The notes under the pieces were generated by a model, which was given only the letters and a program-made list of their open reading frames with translations, was not told the DNA's origin and did no database searches. 64,000 bases of DNA. Source: Dendrobium chrysotoxum. Its lineage: Eukaryota > Streptophyta > Magnoliopsida > Asparagales > Orchidaceae. Every line of letters starts with the position of its first letter. Position 1 is the stretch's first letter. Positions 45,901 through 50,394 of this stretch are shown one piece after another. The stretch covers positions 1,364,001 to 1,428,000 of the forward strand of contig CM034315.1 of the NCBI GenBank assembly GCA_019925795.1, in the 5' to 3' direction. A program made the translations under genes and the position numbers.

Positions 45901-47956
45901 ATCAGTCATATCAAAAATAAGACAAAGTCATAACAGCAAGTAAATAATTCTGAAGCCATTAACCCATCAATGAAGAGGAATAAGTAGCTCATGGTGTCAG
46001 TGTAATGCATTTAGTATGGTCAAAGCTTGTTCAAGCTCTCAATAGTAATAGAATCATATAAAAACATTAAAGATCATCTAAATTACAACGAGAGCTTTTA
46101 ATTTAAAACTTAACATTAAACTCTGAGTGGCCACACTCTTGAAATTGTATAAATTTCTCATAAACTAACTCATTGTGTCAATGAGGTCACACAACTGTGC
46201 TTAATGAAGCACTAACATGCTAGCACTAATACCATTGATACCATACTGACTCAAGATTAGGATTTCCTAATGCAACTAATATGAATACAGGTAAAAGAAA
46301 CTGAGATTTCAATTAGACCACTTGGGTAATTACACTTGAGGTGAGCAACAACATCTTCACCATGCAATTTGCTTGATGATAGATATTTACAAAGATCAAT
46401 GATGAAATAGCACCTAACAACATATCTATTTAACCATTAGGCATCTCCAGTGCTTTTATGCTTGGGAAATTTGCTAAAATAAATTCATCTTTCATTTTGT
46501 TACAAGTTATGAGCTAAACAATGTAATGCATTGTATGTTGAAGGATGCAAATCTAAATGACTTTAAACATATCGTTAAATTGCTGCTTCCTCCTTATTAA
46601 TAGAGCAAACATCAATCACTTCCACATCATCTTCTTCTAGCATTTTATTATTATCCCCACTTAACACTTTTAGGTCCAACTTTCACATCCTTTACCGCTA
46701 TTTTCTTTACAAAATAGAGCTGAAATTCACTCACTCATATATTCCTTTTCATTATTTGATACTTCTTTTTTTTATTCTTCTATGGCCGTCTTACCTTATC
46801 TCAGGATAAGCTTGGCACAGAATATTATAAGTCATCATTTTATTTCTCCATTTTGTACTCGAGTATATTTGACTTTTGATATATTGATTTTCTTACACAG
46901 AAAATAACATAATATTTACAACTCATATGAAGTTATTATTTGGTGAAAGGCTGAAAGCAAGTTACAGATACTATCAAATCTAGGCTACTCCATAATTTTT
47001 TCCACACAGATTTAGCATTTGGCATTGATGTTGCAATCGAGACTAAGAATTCATGCTGCCATCCGTAAACAGTTAGAATAAAACTGATGATGATGACAAA
47101 GACTTCATAAATTATATCATTTCAAATTTAATCTCACTAAAAAATGTGATGACATTGCTTCTTGCCACTTGCATGAGGTGACTTAGTGTGCCTTAGGGGT
47201 AAGGTGGCGCTCACCTTAACAAGTATGTGCTCTGTCACTTTAATCTACCATTTAAAACTTTATTACATAACAAAGATGTTCAAATATTTGGTCACAATTC
47301 ACGTAGAAGGTCAATTGTACCCTTTGTGTAATGTGGCCATCAGAAACTTTGCTTTTATAGCTTATGTGATTTTATGTTTATTTAGTAGCGAGTGGCTTTA
47401 AAATTGTCCTTGTCCTTCGTTATATTGGTCTAGCTTAGTATCATATGGTTTGTCAATAAAACACTATCTACTTTGTCCCAATAAATATTTTCACCTGCTT
47501 AATAACGACTATATCATAGCCCAAGTTGAAGGACCAACAGCGAATTCCCAACTCCAAAATTAGAGTAAGTCGGCCAACCAATACTAATTCAATAATTTAA
47601 TTTGATCTTTTGATGATCCAAGAGGGCATATAGAAATCCAACAGTTAACACAATTTACCTCAAATCATACAAGATAATTCAAGCTTAAAAGATTTTTATG
47701 CGAAAGTTATCAAGGATATATGCAATGCAAATAAGTAAACAATATTTATATGAAAGGGTTCTATAGTATAGCTTAAGGCAATAAAATATCACATAAAAGT
47801 AAAAAATAAAAAAAATCAAACATATACCCTAAGAAAGAACACAAAAATAGACTATCAATTAAACATCAAATTCTTTACCTCCATGCTCAGGAAACTTCTT
47901 TATATAGCATCTGCAGCCTTCAAACCCTTTTTATATTGCTTGGTTTCATAGGATTT
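9699..47956 (-). CDS. NAA15: NAA15, NatA N-terminal acetyltransferase auxiliary subunit (exons 2-17, incomplete, frameshift in exon 2)
   Basis: NAA15 is the TPR-superhelix subunit that anchors the catalytic subunit NAA10 to ribosomes for co-translational N-terminal acetylation. Sixteen minus-strand exons match the family in order: 47956-47879, 45398-45316, 45216-45067, 35177-35062, 34111-34006, 32235-32164, 31906-31791, 15540-15408, 14709-14632, 14448-14395, 14292-14222, 10693-10639, 10544-10449, 10303-10175, 10095-10013, 9929-9699. All borders are GT/AG and phases agree. They encode about 550 residues. Diagnostic stretches include HVYGLLYRSDREYREA, YEGTLEDDYPPENERCEHGE, ALRIDPDNIEILRDL and YELASGESYFRQGDLGRALK. 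Missing are exon 1 (about 17 residues, possibly in the gap at 49.8 kb) and the C-terminal third (lysine-rich segment and last TPRs), expected left of the window. Exon 2 lacks one base, giving TAA at 47902-47900. All other exons are open, so an assembly error or a very recent lesion are both possible. Introns 4, 8 and 12 are swollen by transposons. Confidence 0.93.
10013..10095 (-). CDS. NAA15: NAA15 exon 16
   Basis: 83 bp, VGLADKTAVLFTKDGDQHNN through MQCM plus TG of a Trp codon. DGDQHNNLHDMQCMWYELASGE is a family hallmark split by this intron. Confidence 0.96.
10175..10303 (-). CDS. NAA15: NAA15 exon 15
   Basis: 129 bp, GRILKHAGDLVAAASLADEA through VLRMLEADQ, TPR region. Confidence 0.96.
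10449..10544 (-). CDS. NAA15: NAA15 exon 14
   Basis: 96 bp, HYERRGQHDLALVKIDEAIK then HTPTVIDLYSIK, a TPR unit. Confidence 0.96.
10639..10693 (-). CDS. NAA15: NAA15 exon 13
   Basis: 55 bp, DTKEPPSTLLWILFLLSQ. Its acceptor is about 109 bp from the gypsy left LTR. Confidence 0.93.
10802..11307 (+). repeat. left LTR, gypsy element 1
   Basis: Begins TGTTAGGTCGGTTCAAGAACCGACC, a short hairpin, and ends TTTTCTATCA. It is 8 bp shorter than the right LTR, mostly because the hairpin loop TTGGTTC is missing. Contains a TATA box and a poly(A) signal. Confidence 0.92.
11021..11030 (+). promoter_or_regulatory. TATA box, left LTR of gypsy element 1
   Basis: GTTATAAATA, with an AATAAA poly(A) signal at 11199-11204 downstream in the same LTR. 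The same pair is at 13831 and 14009 in the right LTR. Confidence 0.7.
11311..11322 (+). other. primer binding site, tRNA-iMet
   Basis: TGGTATCAGAGC, three bases after the left LTR. This is the standard first-strand priming site of plant chromovirus-type gypsy elements. Confidence 0.92.
11413..12816 (+). CDS. gypsy gag polyprotein (467 aa)
   Basis: Structural protein of the retrotransposon particle. The start at 11413 (MAGKKVKV) is preferred over the in-frame ATG seven codons upstream because the sister element at 41784 also starts MAGRKVEV. A coiled-coil-like N-terminus is followed by charged R/E/D-rich repeats. The retrotransposon gag domain runs from about residue 175 to 335 (LCLEGKALAWYQW, SWREFKECLLVRF, EQFFALTQEGTVADY). 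A zinc-knuckle-like C-terminus reads CFRCDEKYTPGHRC. An 18-bp tandem duplication gives ELAQLVELAQLVE near 12370-12411. The frame closes at a TAA (12814-12816) directly upstream of and in frame with the protease, where the family would read through. Confidence 0.9.
   Translation: MAGKKVKVLEGEVRQIKSDLEERFSDFQNQIFSNNAKIEEKFTIMEEMLKKLLEVKTNPATSEAKQTFDDHGRGGNPNTWRRRGNPKVKILEGEDGMSPLEPLSREEASTRFERRAVDFTRRREDFYHRGADYERRRGDFDNRFGYDCRREDQDNWGAPPLHEMGGYGGFRGDLKVRKLKMPIFEGDDGHGWIYKVERYFTVNRLTEEEKLMAARLCLEGKALAWYQWRDLRQSIRSWREFKECLLVRFRTGSEGDFYEQFFALTQEGTVADYRDKFKYLASRLNRLSEIALEGNFMKGLKSEIRAAVRIMRPRDLGEAMELAQLVELAQLVEDQKQLERGTKGSNSGGSSRMTTTFLAPKGSAPGSIKEVPKERTGGGNGENFKRLTKKEMQEKMAKKLCFRCDEKYTPGHRCRDQTLQVPTVCDDEETKEGGEREMDDKLHLDVVEVSLNSVIGFTSNHAMKVKG
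12817..13316 (+). pseudogene. gypsy aspartic protease and start of pol, frameshifted
   Basis: In frame with gag after the TAA, the protease reads VALIDSGATHNFIS (catalytic DSG) and later DVILGMKWLQTLG. The frame shifts near 13085: the protein continues in another frame as GETRDNWGALTMEL up to 13316. It processes Gag-Pol in intact elements but is not expected to be functional here. The stretch is retained upstream of the pol deletion. Confidence 0.85.
13317..13603 (+). pseudogene. pol remnant: RT linker joined to the chromodomain-like tail
   Basis: After a stop the frame reads FGKVFQPPQGWPPPRE, normally the lead into reverse transcriptase. At about 13367 it switches to ISTSSEIPVTLTEDLE, normally far downstream next to the integrase C-terminal chromodomain. 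It ends with EVLIKWKDLPD, a stop (TAA for a Tyr-type codon), and ATWEPYERI. The junction marks the deletion of RT, RNase H and integrase. Confidence 0.85.
13604..14117 (+). repeat. right LTR, gypsy element 1
   Basis: 514 bp, nearly identical to the left LTR. Its 5' hairpin is complete (GGTTCTTGGTTCAAGAACC). TATA at 13831-13840, AATAAA at 14009-14014. Confidence 0.92.
14222..14292 (-). CDS. NAA15: NAA15 exon 12
   Basis: 71 bp, ADILEQLFVELETSVKSSGC then FPG plus AG. The downstream intron contains the complete gypsy element 10802-14117, only 104 bp from this donor. Confidence 0.94.
14395..14448 (-). CDS. NAA15: NAA15 exon 11
   Basis: 54 bp, GVPSLFSDLSPLYDHCGK. Acceptor CATGCAG, donor AAAG|GTGTGC. 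Confidence 0.94.
14632..14709 (-). CDS. NAA15: NAA15 exon 10
   Basis: 78 bp, RIPLDFLEGEKFHHAADNYV then RPLLTK. The usual FREAADNY is FHHAADNY here. Confidence 0.94.
14710..15407. other. NAA15: NAA15 intron 9
   Basis: A/T-rich intron with a (TTTCA)n run (about 15235-15255). No coding content seen. Confidence 0.6.
15408..15540 (-). CDS. NAA15: NAA15 exon 9
   Basis: 133 bp: YFVGLQKCLGLYSEIGQYTT through QYSWSYAAK. The family usually has YYEGLQ, so F-V replaces Y-E here. Acceptor CACCTCAG, donor AAG|GTAAAC. Confidence 0.94.
16147..16502. mobile_element. MITE-like element with GC-rich core
   Basis: Left TTTGTTTGGTTTGAAGTAAAG and the inverted right end TTTGTTTGGTTGGAAGAAAAG form imperfect inverted repeats of about 50 bp enclosing a 230-bp core of CGGCGG/GGCGGT-rich sequence. 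Overlapping frames on both strands of the core (16040-16474) are compositional artefacts. TTTGGTTG ends are common in plant PIF/Harbinger- and hAT-type MITEs. A clear TSD was not resolved, so the superfamily is open. A second TGTTTGGTTG word at 15846 may belong to a related fragment. Confidence 0.6.
17587..19185 (+). CDS. RTE LINE reverse transcriptase (5'-truncated, open frame)
   Basis: The open frame runs from 17449 to 19185, but only from 17587 is it LINE sequence; the first 46 codons are genomic flank. The endonuclease half is lost by truncation. The reverse transcriptase shows MKKIKGGKAVGPD-like entry, PIFKNKGD, NYRGIKL, NQFGFMPGRST, FIDLEKAYDKVPR, GLHQGSALSPYLFALV and the catalytic MLFADDILL. 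After it comes the RTE C-terminal domain (FRYLGSI, AMLYGAECWP, RMLRWMSG, RLIWFGHVKRRP, GRGRPKKTW). The stop TAG is part of the conserved 3' motif CCCCACGTAG. About 530 codons without an interruption imply a recent insertion. Without the endonuclease it cannot move on its own. Confidence 0.92.
   Translation, partial: EDDIQQRWMRYFAKLFNEECENKIDCSDLSTLNENKDFCFYRRISKTEVREALKKIKGGKAVGPDDIPIEVWKCLGDEGISWLTKLFNTVLKTKKMPDEWRMSVLIPIFKNKGDAQDCANYRGIKLMCHTLKLWERVMEHRLRRDTNVSQNQFGFMPGRSTMEAIHLLRGLMEKYRENKEDLHMIFIDLEKAYDKVPREVLWRVLEKKEVNNAYIQIIKDMYAGAITCVQTQGGLTKYFPISVGLHQGSALSPYLFALVIDVLTRHLQEDVPWCMLFADDILLVDKTREGVEGKLELWRSTLESKGFRLSRSKTEYMECNFSNNRPSEGIVTLADQVINKSTRFRYLGSIVQSDGDIDGDIISRIQVGWLKWRNASGLLCDRKVPLKLKGKFYKMVVRPAMLYGAECWPLKEKHNSKLSVAEMRMLRWMSGFTLRDRIRNEHIREKVGVAPVEDKIRESRLIWFGHVKRRPPDDPVRKVEVLDLTYVKKGRGRPKKTWLENIRNDLSLLDLNENLTFNRTQWRKRIHVADPT
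17587..19216 (+). mobile_element. RTE-clade non-LTR retrotransposon, 5'-truncated
   Basis: Starts abruptly at AGAAGATGATATTCAAC, which corresponds to position 55371 of the fuller copy, and ends with the RTE tail GATAAAGGCTTGATG(TTG)4 at 19216. Flanking T-rich words TTTTCTTT before the 5' break and after the tail may be a short TSD. It lies in NAA15 intron 8, antisense to the gene. 5' truncation at target-primed reverse transcription explains the missing endonuclease half. Confidence 0.92.
19533..20585. mobile_element. non-autonomous hAT-like element with perfect 8-bp TSD
   Basis: Ends are CAAGATTGTGAAAATTTGATT (left) and, inward from the right, CATGATTTTGAAAATCAGATT. The flanks carry GTTTTATT twice (19525-19532 and 20586-20593). 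ACCGG/CCGGT words occur near both ends. The interior is AT-rich, without a transposase. It resembles the 6957-7957 element in its first bases (CAAGGTTTTAAAAT), so the two may be one superfamily group. It contains a secondary insertion at 19854-19931. Confidence 0.82.
19854..19931 (+). mobile_element. extremely short RTE LINE insertion (about 78 bp) with 14-bp TSD
   Basis: Only the last ~76 bases of the RTE element are present: GGACAAAATAGAGAAAAAAGG, then CATGTAGCCGAGCCCACG, then the (TTG)n tail. It is flanked by a perfect 14-bp duplication TACTAATTTATATT (19840-19853 and 19932-19945). It lies inside the hAT-like element 19533-20585, so it is younger than that element. Confidence 0.9.
20594..21490. 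other. NAA15: intron 8 filler, no feature recognised
   Basis: T-rich sequence with two related ~60-bp stretches near 21200 and 21290 (ATGAAGCTCAAGTTT..GAGCTTCTCC), i.e. a short local duplication. No coding frame. Confidence 0.4.
21491..21735 (-). mobile_element. RTE-clade LINE, 3' fragment
   Basis: On the minus strand the sequence reads decayed WLENIRND- and QWRK-like coding remains, CACGTAGTGGAATAAAGGC, then (TTG)n. It is homologous to 5192-5440 along its length, including the region upstream of the tail, and more diverged from the plus-strand copies at 17.6 and 53.8 kb. Confidence 0.78.
21740..22620. other. unassigned mid-GC segment, probably retroelement-derived
   Basis: Composition changes abruptly from AT-rich to near-even. 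It holds words such as CGGTCTCTCCGCGACCCC, a repeated GGTGCCATTTAGCGGCAAA / GGTGTCATTTGGCGGCAAA pair (about 22428 and 22487), and GGACACGTGCCACGTCC. No open frame, LTR edge or TIR was resolved. Confidence 0.35.
22700..24520. repeat. decayed tandem or dispersed repeat field
   Basis: Words recur in order at irregular spacing: AGTCTCCTAC near 23716, 24018 and 24195; CATCACCCGTAGGT-type near 23852, 23983 and 24161; GCATTTGCTG/GCATTCATTG-type after each. GGATCTATGTATTT and GGATCGATGTATTT are near 23780 and 24078. This fits an old array of units of roughly 130-300 bp. Short frames inside have no coding character. Confidence 0.5.
23153..23166 (+). repeat. poly-G run (14 G)
   Basis: Uninterrupted run of 14 G within GCATGAGGGG..GATTTTGG. 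Such runs are error-prone in assembly. Confidence 0.9.
24530..29870. other. long LTR-like, strand-asymmetric sequence of unknown family
   Basis: 24.6-26.1 kb is rich in CCAA, TTGACC and AACCCA words. 26.1-26.7 kb is a GC-rich block whose long frames on both strands are compositional. 27.2-29.0 kb is AAATTCC/AAAATC-rich. 29.0-29.9 kb has promoter-like and U5-like text (GTGGCCACGCTCGTGCGGGGCC, CTCACGGGGATAGTCATTTTCC). Such long LTRs are typical of plant Tat/Ogre-like gypsy elements, but no primer site, TG..CA pair or pol domain was found, so the assignment is inference. Confidence 0.35.
28483..28745 (+). repeat. two copies of a ~90-bp motif
   Basis: TTTTTAGGATGGACTACTTC, GGGCTAAGTGTCCTGAGGAGG and GATGGCACAACGCCACGAA at about 28485-28570. 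The motif recurs with about a dozen changes at about 28660-28745, 175 bp further on. Confidence 0.8.
30151..30675 (+). repeat. tandem repeat, about 3.3 units of ~157 bp
   Basis: Units start GAGATTT.AATTTGA at about 30151, 30304, 30463 and 30619. Each carries CCAAAATTAACGCTAGGCTAA, GGGAATTAATTGGGATCTCC, ATTCAAATTGATTGATTGGG and CAAAGCTTTAG. Divergence between units is about 10 percent by eye. The last unit breaks off near 30675. Confidence 0.88.
30676..31400. other. GC-richer segment followed by minus-strand LTR-like sequence
   Basis: 30680-30960 holds frames on both strands without family resemblance. At 31060-31070 the minus strand has CTATTTATAGGCCTC, a TATA-like element, followed by a leader ending near 30960. 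This suggests an LTR or promoter remnant read on the minus strand. No partner LTR was found. Confidence 0.35.
31791..31906 (-). CDS. NAA15: NAA15 exon 8
   Basis: 116 bp: VDKLAFKEQLVSILDKLGRV through LLLMNPDNY plus AG of an Arg codon. The 16.2-kb intron that follows is the most transposon-loaded part of the gene. Confidence 0.95.
32164..32235 (-). CDS. NAA15: NAA15 exon 7
   Basis: 72 bp: VSLLEECGLLDRALDEIYKK and EAKI. Acceptor CTTCAG, donor ATT|GTATGT. Confidence 0.93.
32236..34005. other. NAA15: NAA15 intron 6
   Basis: AT-rich 1.77-kb intron. No transposon ends or coding frames were recognised. Confidence 0.55.
34006..34111 (-). CDS. NAA15: NAA15 exon 6
   Basis: 106 bp: CSKAIDILDAYEGTLEDDYP through GEMLLYK, one of the most conserved NAA15 segments. 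Acceptor TCTTTTAG, donor AAG|GTGATT. Confidence 0.96.
35062..35177 (-). CDS. NAA15: NAA15 exon 5
   Basis: 116 bp: AQMRDLTGFVETRQQLLAL through NWIGFAVAHHLNS. The last two bases AA are completed by the first base of exon 6 to Asn. Acceptor TTGTCAG, donor CCAA|GTATGC. Confidence 0.95.
35631..36534. mobile_element. PIF/Harbinger-like non-autonomous element with CTA target duplication
   Basis: The left end TGGGTCGGTTATGATGCAGG and inverted right end AGGGCCTGTTTGCATACAG share GGGyCkGTT and GCA words and are both followed by GGATTTA-rich subterminal sequence. CTA flanks both sides (35628-35630, 36535-36537). GGGCCTGTTTG ends and 3-bp TSDs are typical of PIF/Harbinger MITEs. The interior contains an AT-rich half and a GC-richer part with an exon-like minus-strand frame (see next entry). 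Confidence 0.6.
35855..35940 (-). pseudogene. exon-like open stretch inside the PIF-like element (unknown origin)
   Basis: The minus strand reads ESLYETSSPPSTALLFLLYQ, then KLRWELATK, ending exactly at AAG|GTAACA, a good splice donor. Composition and codon use look protein-like. I do not recognise the protein. A captured host exon is one explanation; chance coding is the other. Confidence 0.3.
36835..37233. mobile_element. TAGGGGTGTAA-type (hAT-like) MITE
   Basis: The left end TAGGGGTGTAAGTGAGCC and inverted right end TAGGGATGTAAATGAGTCGAG enclose GCTCGAGCT/AGCTCGAGC words in both orientations around an AT-rich centre. No identical 8-bp flanks were found, so the insertion is old or the edges are shifted. 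Related fragments are at 48860-49020 and 63322-63420. Confidence 0.65.
37240..39600. other. NAA15: NAA15 intron 4 filler, no gene seen
   Basis: AT-rich sequence with several short frames (37503-37802, 37926-38144, 38832-39065) that have low-complexity, intron-like translations. No family match. Confidence 0.45.
39984..40250 (+). pseudogene. probable captured MEX1 5' exon (transit-peptide-like)
   Basis: An Ala/Ser/Pro/Arg-rich frame from 39984 (MACAAVVLPLPP) ends at AAG|GTAATG near 40255, a splice-donor-like site. Its position before the recognisable MEX1 exon suggests that it is the chloroplast transit peptide exon. The sequence itself is too variable to prove this. Confidence 0.4.
40327..40515 (+). 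pseudogene. MEX1: captured fragment of MEX1 (chloroplast maltose transporter)
   Basis: The + frame from 40327 reads KFQEWDSLIAKF, then VANVPFLLLQLP, QIILNSRNLLSGNKTTLFAI and PW. This matches the start of the first membrane region of MEX1 (family: EWDSWTAKF, PFLxLQLPQIILN, NLLAGNxTAL, AVPWLGM). A 15-bp duplication adds LLQLP. After PW a frameshift occurs, and GMVAIL continues in another frame. The rest of the gene (about 300 residues) is absent. MEX1 exports maltose from chloroplasts at night. The fragment here cannot make a transporter. Confidence 0.82.
41161..41627 (+). repeat. left LTR, gypsy element 2
   Basis: Starts TGTTGGACCGGTCC and ends GTTACCTAACA. Poly(A)-signal-like CAATAAAA at about 41518. 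It is shorter than the right LTR in the terminal hairpin. Confidence 0.92.
41631..41642 (+). other. primer binding site, tRNA-iMet
   Basis: TGGTATCAGAGC, three bases after the left LTR, identical to the site at 11311. Confidence 0.92.
41784..43240 (+). pseudogene. gypsy gag, frameshifted, fused to the pol tail
   Basis: Begins MAGRKVEV at 41784. The frame shifts near 41950 and 42220, and stops follow at 42662 and 42893. Readable parts include the LxxRKLKMSIFEWED entry, GLCLEGKALSWYQW, SWREFKDCLVERF, EQFFVLTKDG, NFMKGLTPEIRVAVRVM and the zinc-knuckle-like CFICDERYTPGHRC. An E/R-rich unit (RRGAEFERRLWEFNE) is repeated between 42170 and 42340. After CDEEGIEEG the frame jumps to the extreme pol end. 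Confidence 0.88.
43247..43725 (+). repeat. right LTR, gypsy element 2
   Basis: Starts TGTTAAACCGGTCCATTGGAC and ends CCTAAAA (the left LTR ends CCTAACA). It carries a longer GGTCC/GGACC hairpin at the start than the left LTR. Confidence 0.9.
43731..45066. other. NAA15: NAA15 intron 4, exon-proximal part
   Basis: AT-rich intron sequence. No element or coding frame was recognised. Confidence 0.5.
45067..45216 (-). CDS. NAA15: NAA15 exon 4
   Basis: 150 bp, 50 codons, from NDLKSHVCWHVYGLLYR to DLSLLQ. Contains a TPR helix pair (EAIKCYRNALRIDPDN). Only 99 bp of intron separates it from exon 3, whereas the following intron is 9.9 kb. Confidence 0.96.
45316..45398 (-). CDS. NAA15: NAA15 exon 3
   Basis: 83 bp, encoding TLSMKGLTLNCLDRKSEAYE and onward to RRGLK. 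First TPR region. Acceptor TATCAG, donor AAG|GTTATT. Confidence 0.95.
45399..47878. other. NAA15: NAA15 intron 2
   Basis: 2.48-kb AT-rich intron. Short frames such as 47186-47401 have no family resemblance. No transposon termini were resolved. Confidence 0.5.
47879..47956 (-). CDS. NAA15: NAA15 exon 2 (contains a 1-bp deletion)
   Basis: Encodes KSYETKQYKKGLKAADAI and then loses frame: GAT GCT ATA TAA where the family has a leucine codon plus AAG AAG. Restoring the length would make the exon 79 bp, which also fits the phase of exon 3 (its first two bases complete a Glu codon). As written it is 78 bp. Acceptor ATCACAG, donor GGAG|GTAAAG. Confidence 0.85.
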
Positions 47957-49821
47957 CTGTGATGCCAAGAACAATGTAAGACATAAATTATTAATAAACA
48001 AAAAGGTTCTTAATTTAATACTACAAACAGAGATAATAATGGTACATTCCTTCTGAGGAATAGCAATCATTCCACCACCTTAAAAAAAGGACAACTATAA
48101 GGACAAATAATCTAGCACTTCTACTGTATATGGTGTAGATTACAAAAGTTCAAAAAAAAATCTAGCACTTCTACTGAGCAAAAAAATTAGATAGCTTTAG
48201 GCAACAACTAAATAAAAAATGCAATCGGTAAAATGTAGTCATGCACTACAACGAACTTGCAAATGTCCAAATATTACCCACAAAATTATGTGAGAGAAAA
48301 AATGGAGTAGCTTGAAGGTGAGTGCTTTCATAAGCAAGTGATGCTACCACCAGCAGAAGAAGGTCAACTCTGCATAAGCATTTACTCACAAAGAAAAAAA
48401 TGTTAACACGGCTGATATAGTTCGATATATCACAGAATTTCACAGCATTGTTTCACTGTTACAAGTTGGCTTATTTAAAATGCAGTTTGCATTGCATTAT
48501 AAGCAGATTCCAAAGAAGGACAATGCTAACTAAGAGTATTGGGCAATAGCACAAATCAAAATTTAAAAAAATTTAAAATCACCCCACCTTTTAACTGCCA
48601 CCAACCATTGACAGTATGCCACAATGTCACGCAGGTAAGTAGGCAAGTATAAGATATATTAATAATACTAATGGGCAGAACACATTAAAAGTGCTCACCC
48701 TCCTAAACACAATCTCCCATAATTACTGACTTCATTTCTAAAAAAACTCCATAGAAATTCTCATAGCACAAAATCTTAGAAAGTTCTCGAGCATATGTCA
48801 AAAGTAAAAGTTCTTAAACAAACTAAAAATTTTAATTTAGAACTAAGAAATCGAACTCAACAATCCAGTCAAGCTCGAGCTTTTCAAATGAGCTCGAGGA
48901 ATCGAGCCGAGCAAATGTCTAAATTTTTTTTAACGAGCTAAGTTTGAGCTTGAGCTCAAATTCGAGCTCAATAAGAATTAAACGAGCTCAACTCTATTAG
49001 GCAAATACTCGACTCGTTTACCCTGTCTAGAGTACGAGTCAAAATGTGAGGGAAACCCTACAACTTTGGCAAGTAATTCCCTGTCTACACTAAAGTTGCA
49101 AGACCATCCAACTTAGCAAACAACTAGAACCACATTTGAATTACTGAGCCCGATAATAAAAATTTGTAATGAAAAATAATTTTTTAACTCGTTTATGTTC
49201 AAATTGACAATTAGCATTTAACTATGTAAAAGATTATCATAAAAAAAAAACATTCCACCATATGACGTACTTGAGAGTATATAACATTGAAAATCTTGCA
49301 CATAAATGTCTAAATCGTACTTCAACATTAGAACATCCATTAATTTTGCAAAATGAATGAAAAGCAAAGATGTGCTAATGTTGACCCAACATAAGGCACA
49401 CATTGGATCAATAACAAGTATAGAACCTCTTTGGCCTCTCAATTCTGAAGACTCAAGATTATGTTCTCCACAACCTAATATCATTTAACAACCATAGAGT
49501 CAAACAAACCCAATTTTTTAATGAACATCATATGACCACCTTCAAGGAATTAAATTAGAGAGGGTAGCTCAAACACCTACAAACCCAAGAAACCATCTAC
49601 ATGATGCAAATGAGTTAAGTTTGAAAAGGACGGCATGCAAATGCTGGTTGAAGCAACATATGAGGGCATAAAACGAACTGAGAGAGAAGCACATCAGCAA
49701 GTGCCATAGACCATCTATGATTGAATATCAAAGCTAGACTCATACCATATCTCACAAATATGAGTATGTTGGTTGATTTAGATGCATAAACACTACCCTT
49801 GACAATAAGGTTATACCTATA
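47957..49821. other. NAA15: upstream of NAA15 exon 2: intron 1 or flank
   Basis: No NAA15 exon 1 and no XRCC1 exon could be matched on the minus strand. 48860-49020 contains GAGCTCGAG words and an ACTCGTTTACCC end related to the 36835-37233 MITE. Confidence 0.45.
48840..49025. repeat. fragment related to the TAGGGGTGTAA-type MITE
   Basis: Shares AAGCTCGAGCTTTTCAAATG, GAGCTCGAG and ACTCGACTCGTTTAC with the right half of 36835-37233. The left half was not found. Confidence 0.55.
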
Positions 49822-50321
49822 NNNNNNNNNNNNNNNNNNNNNNNNNNNNNNNNNNNNNNNNNNNNNNNNNNNNNNNNNNNNNNNNNNNNNNNNNNNNNNN
49901 NNNNNNNNNNNNNNNNNNNNNNNNNNNNNNNNNNNNNNNNNNNNNNNNNNNNNNNNNNNNNNNNNNNNNNNNNNNNNNNNNNNNNNNNNNNNNNNNNNNN
50001 NNNNNNNNNNNNNNNNNNNNNNNNNNNNNNNNNNNNNNNNNNNNNNNNNNNNNNNNNNNNNNNNNNNNNNNNNNNNNNNNNNNNNNNNNNNNNNNNNNNN
50101 NNNNNNNNNNNNNNNNNNNNNNNNNNNNNNNNNNNNNNNNNNNNNNNNNNNNNNNNNNNNNNNNNNNNNNNNNNNNNNNNNNNNNNNNNNNNNNNNNNNN
50201 NNNNNNNNNNNNNNNNNNNNNNNNNNNNNNNNNNNNNNNNNNNNNNNNNNNNNNNNNNNNNNNNNNNNNNNNNNNNNNNNNNNNNNNNNNNNNNNNNNNN
50301 NNNNNNNNNNNNNNNNNNNNN
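49822..50321. other. assembly gap (500 N)
   Basis: 500 unknown bases between the NAA15 5' region and a gypsy remnant. NAA15 exon 1, XRCC1 3' exons or a left LTR could be hidden here. Confidence 0.99.
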
Positions 50322-50394
50322 GGAAGGACCCCCTGCAACTTCTTAGCGAGCATCGACCGATGGAATTGAGGTCCAAGCCAGTAGGACAACACGA

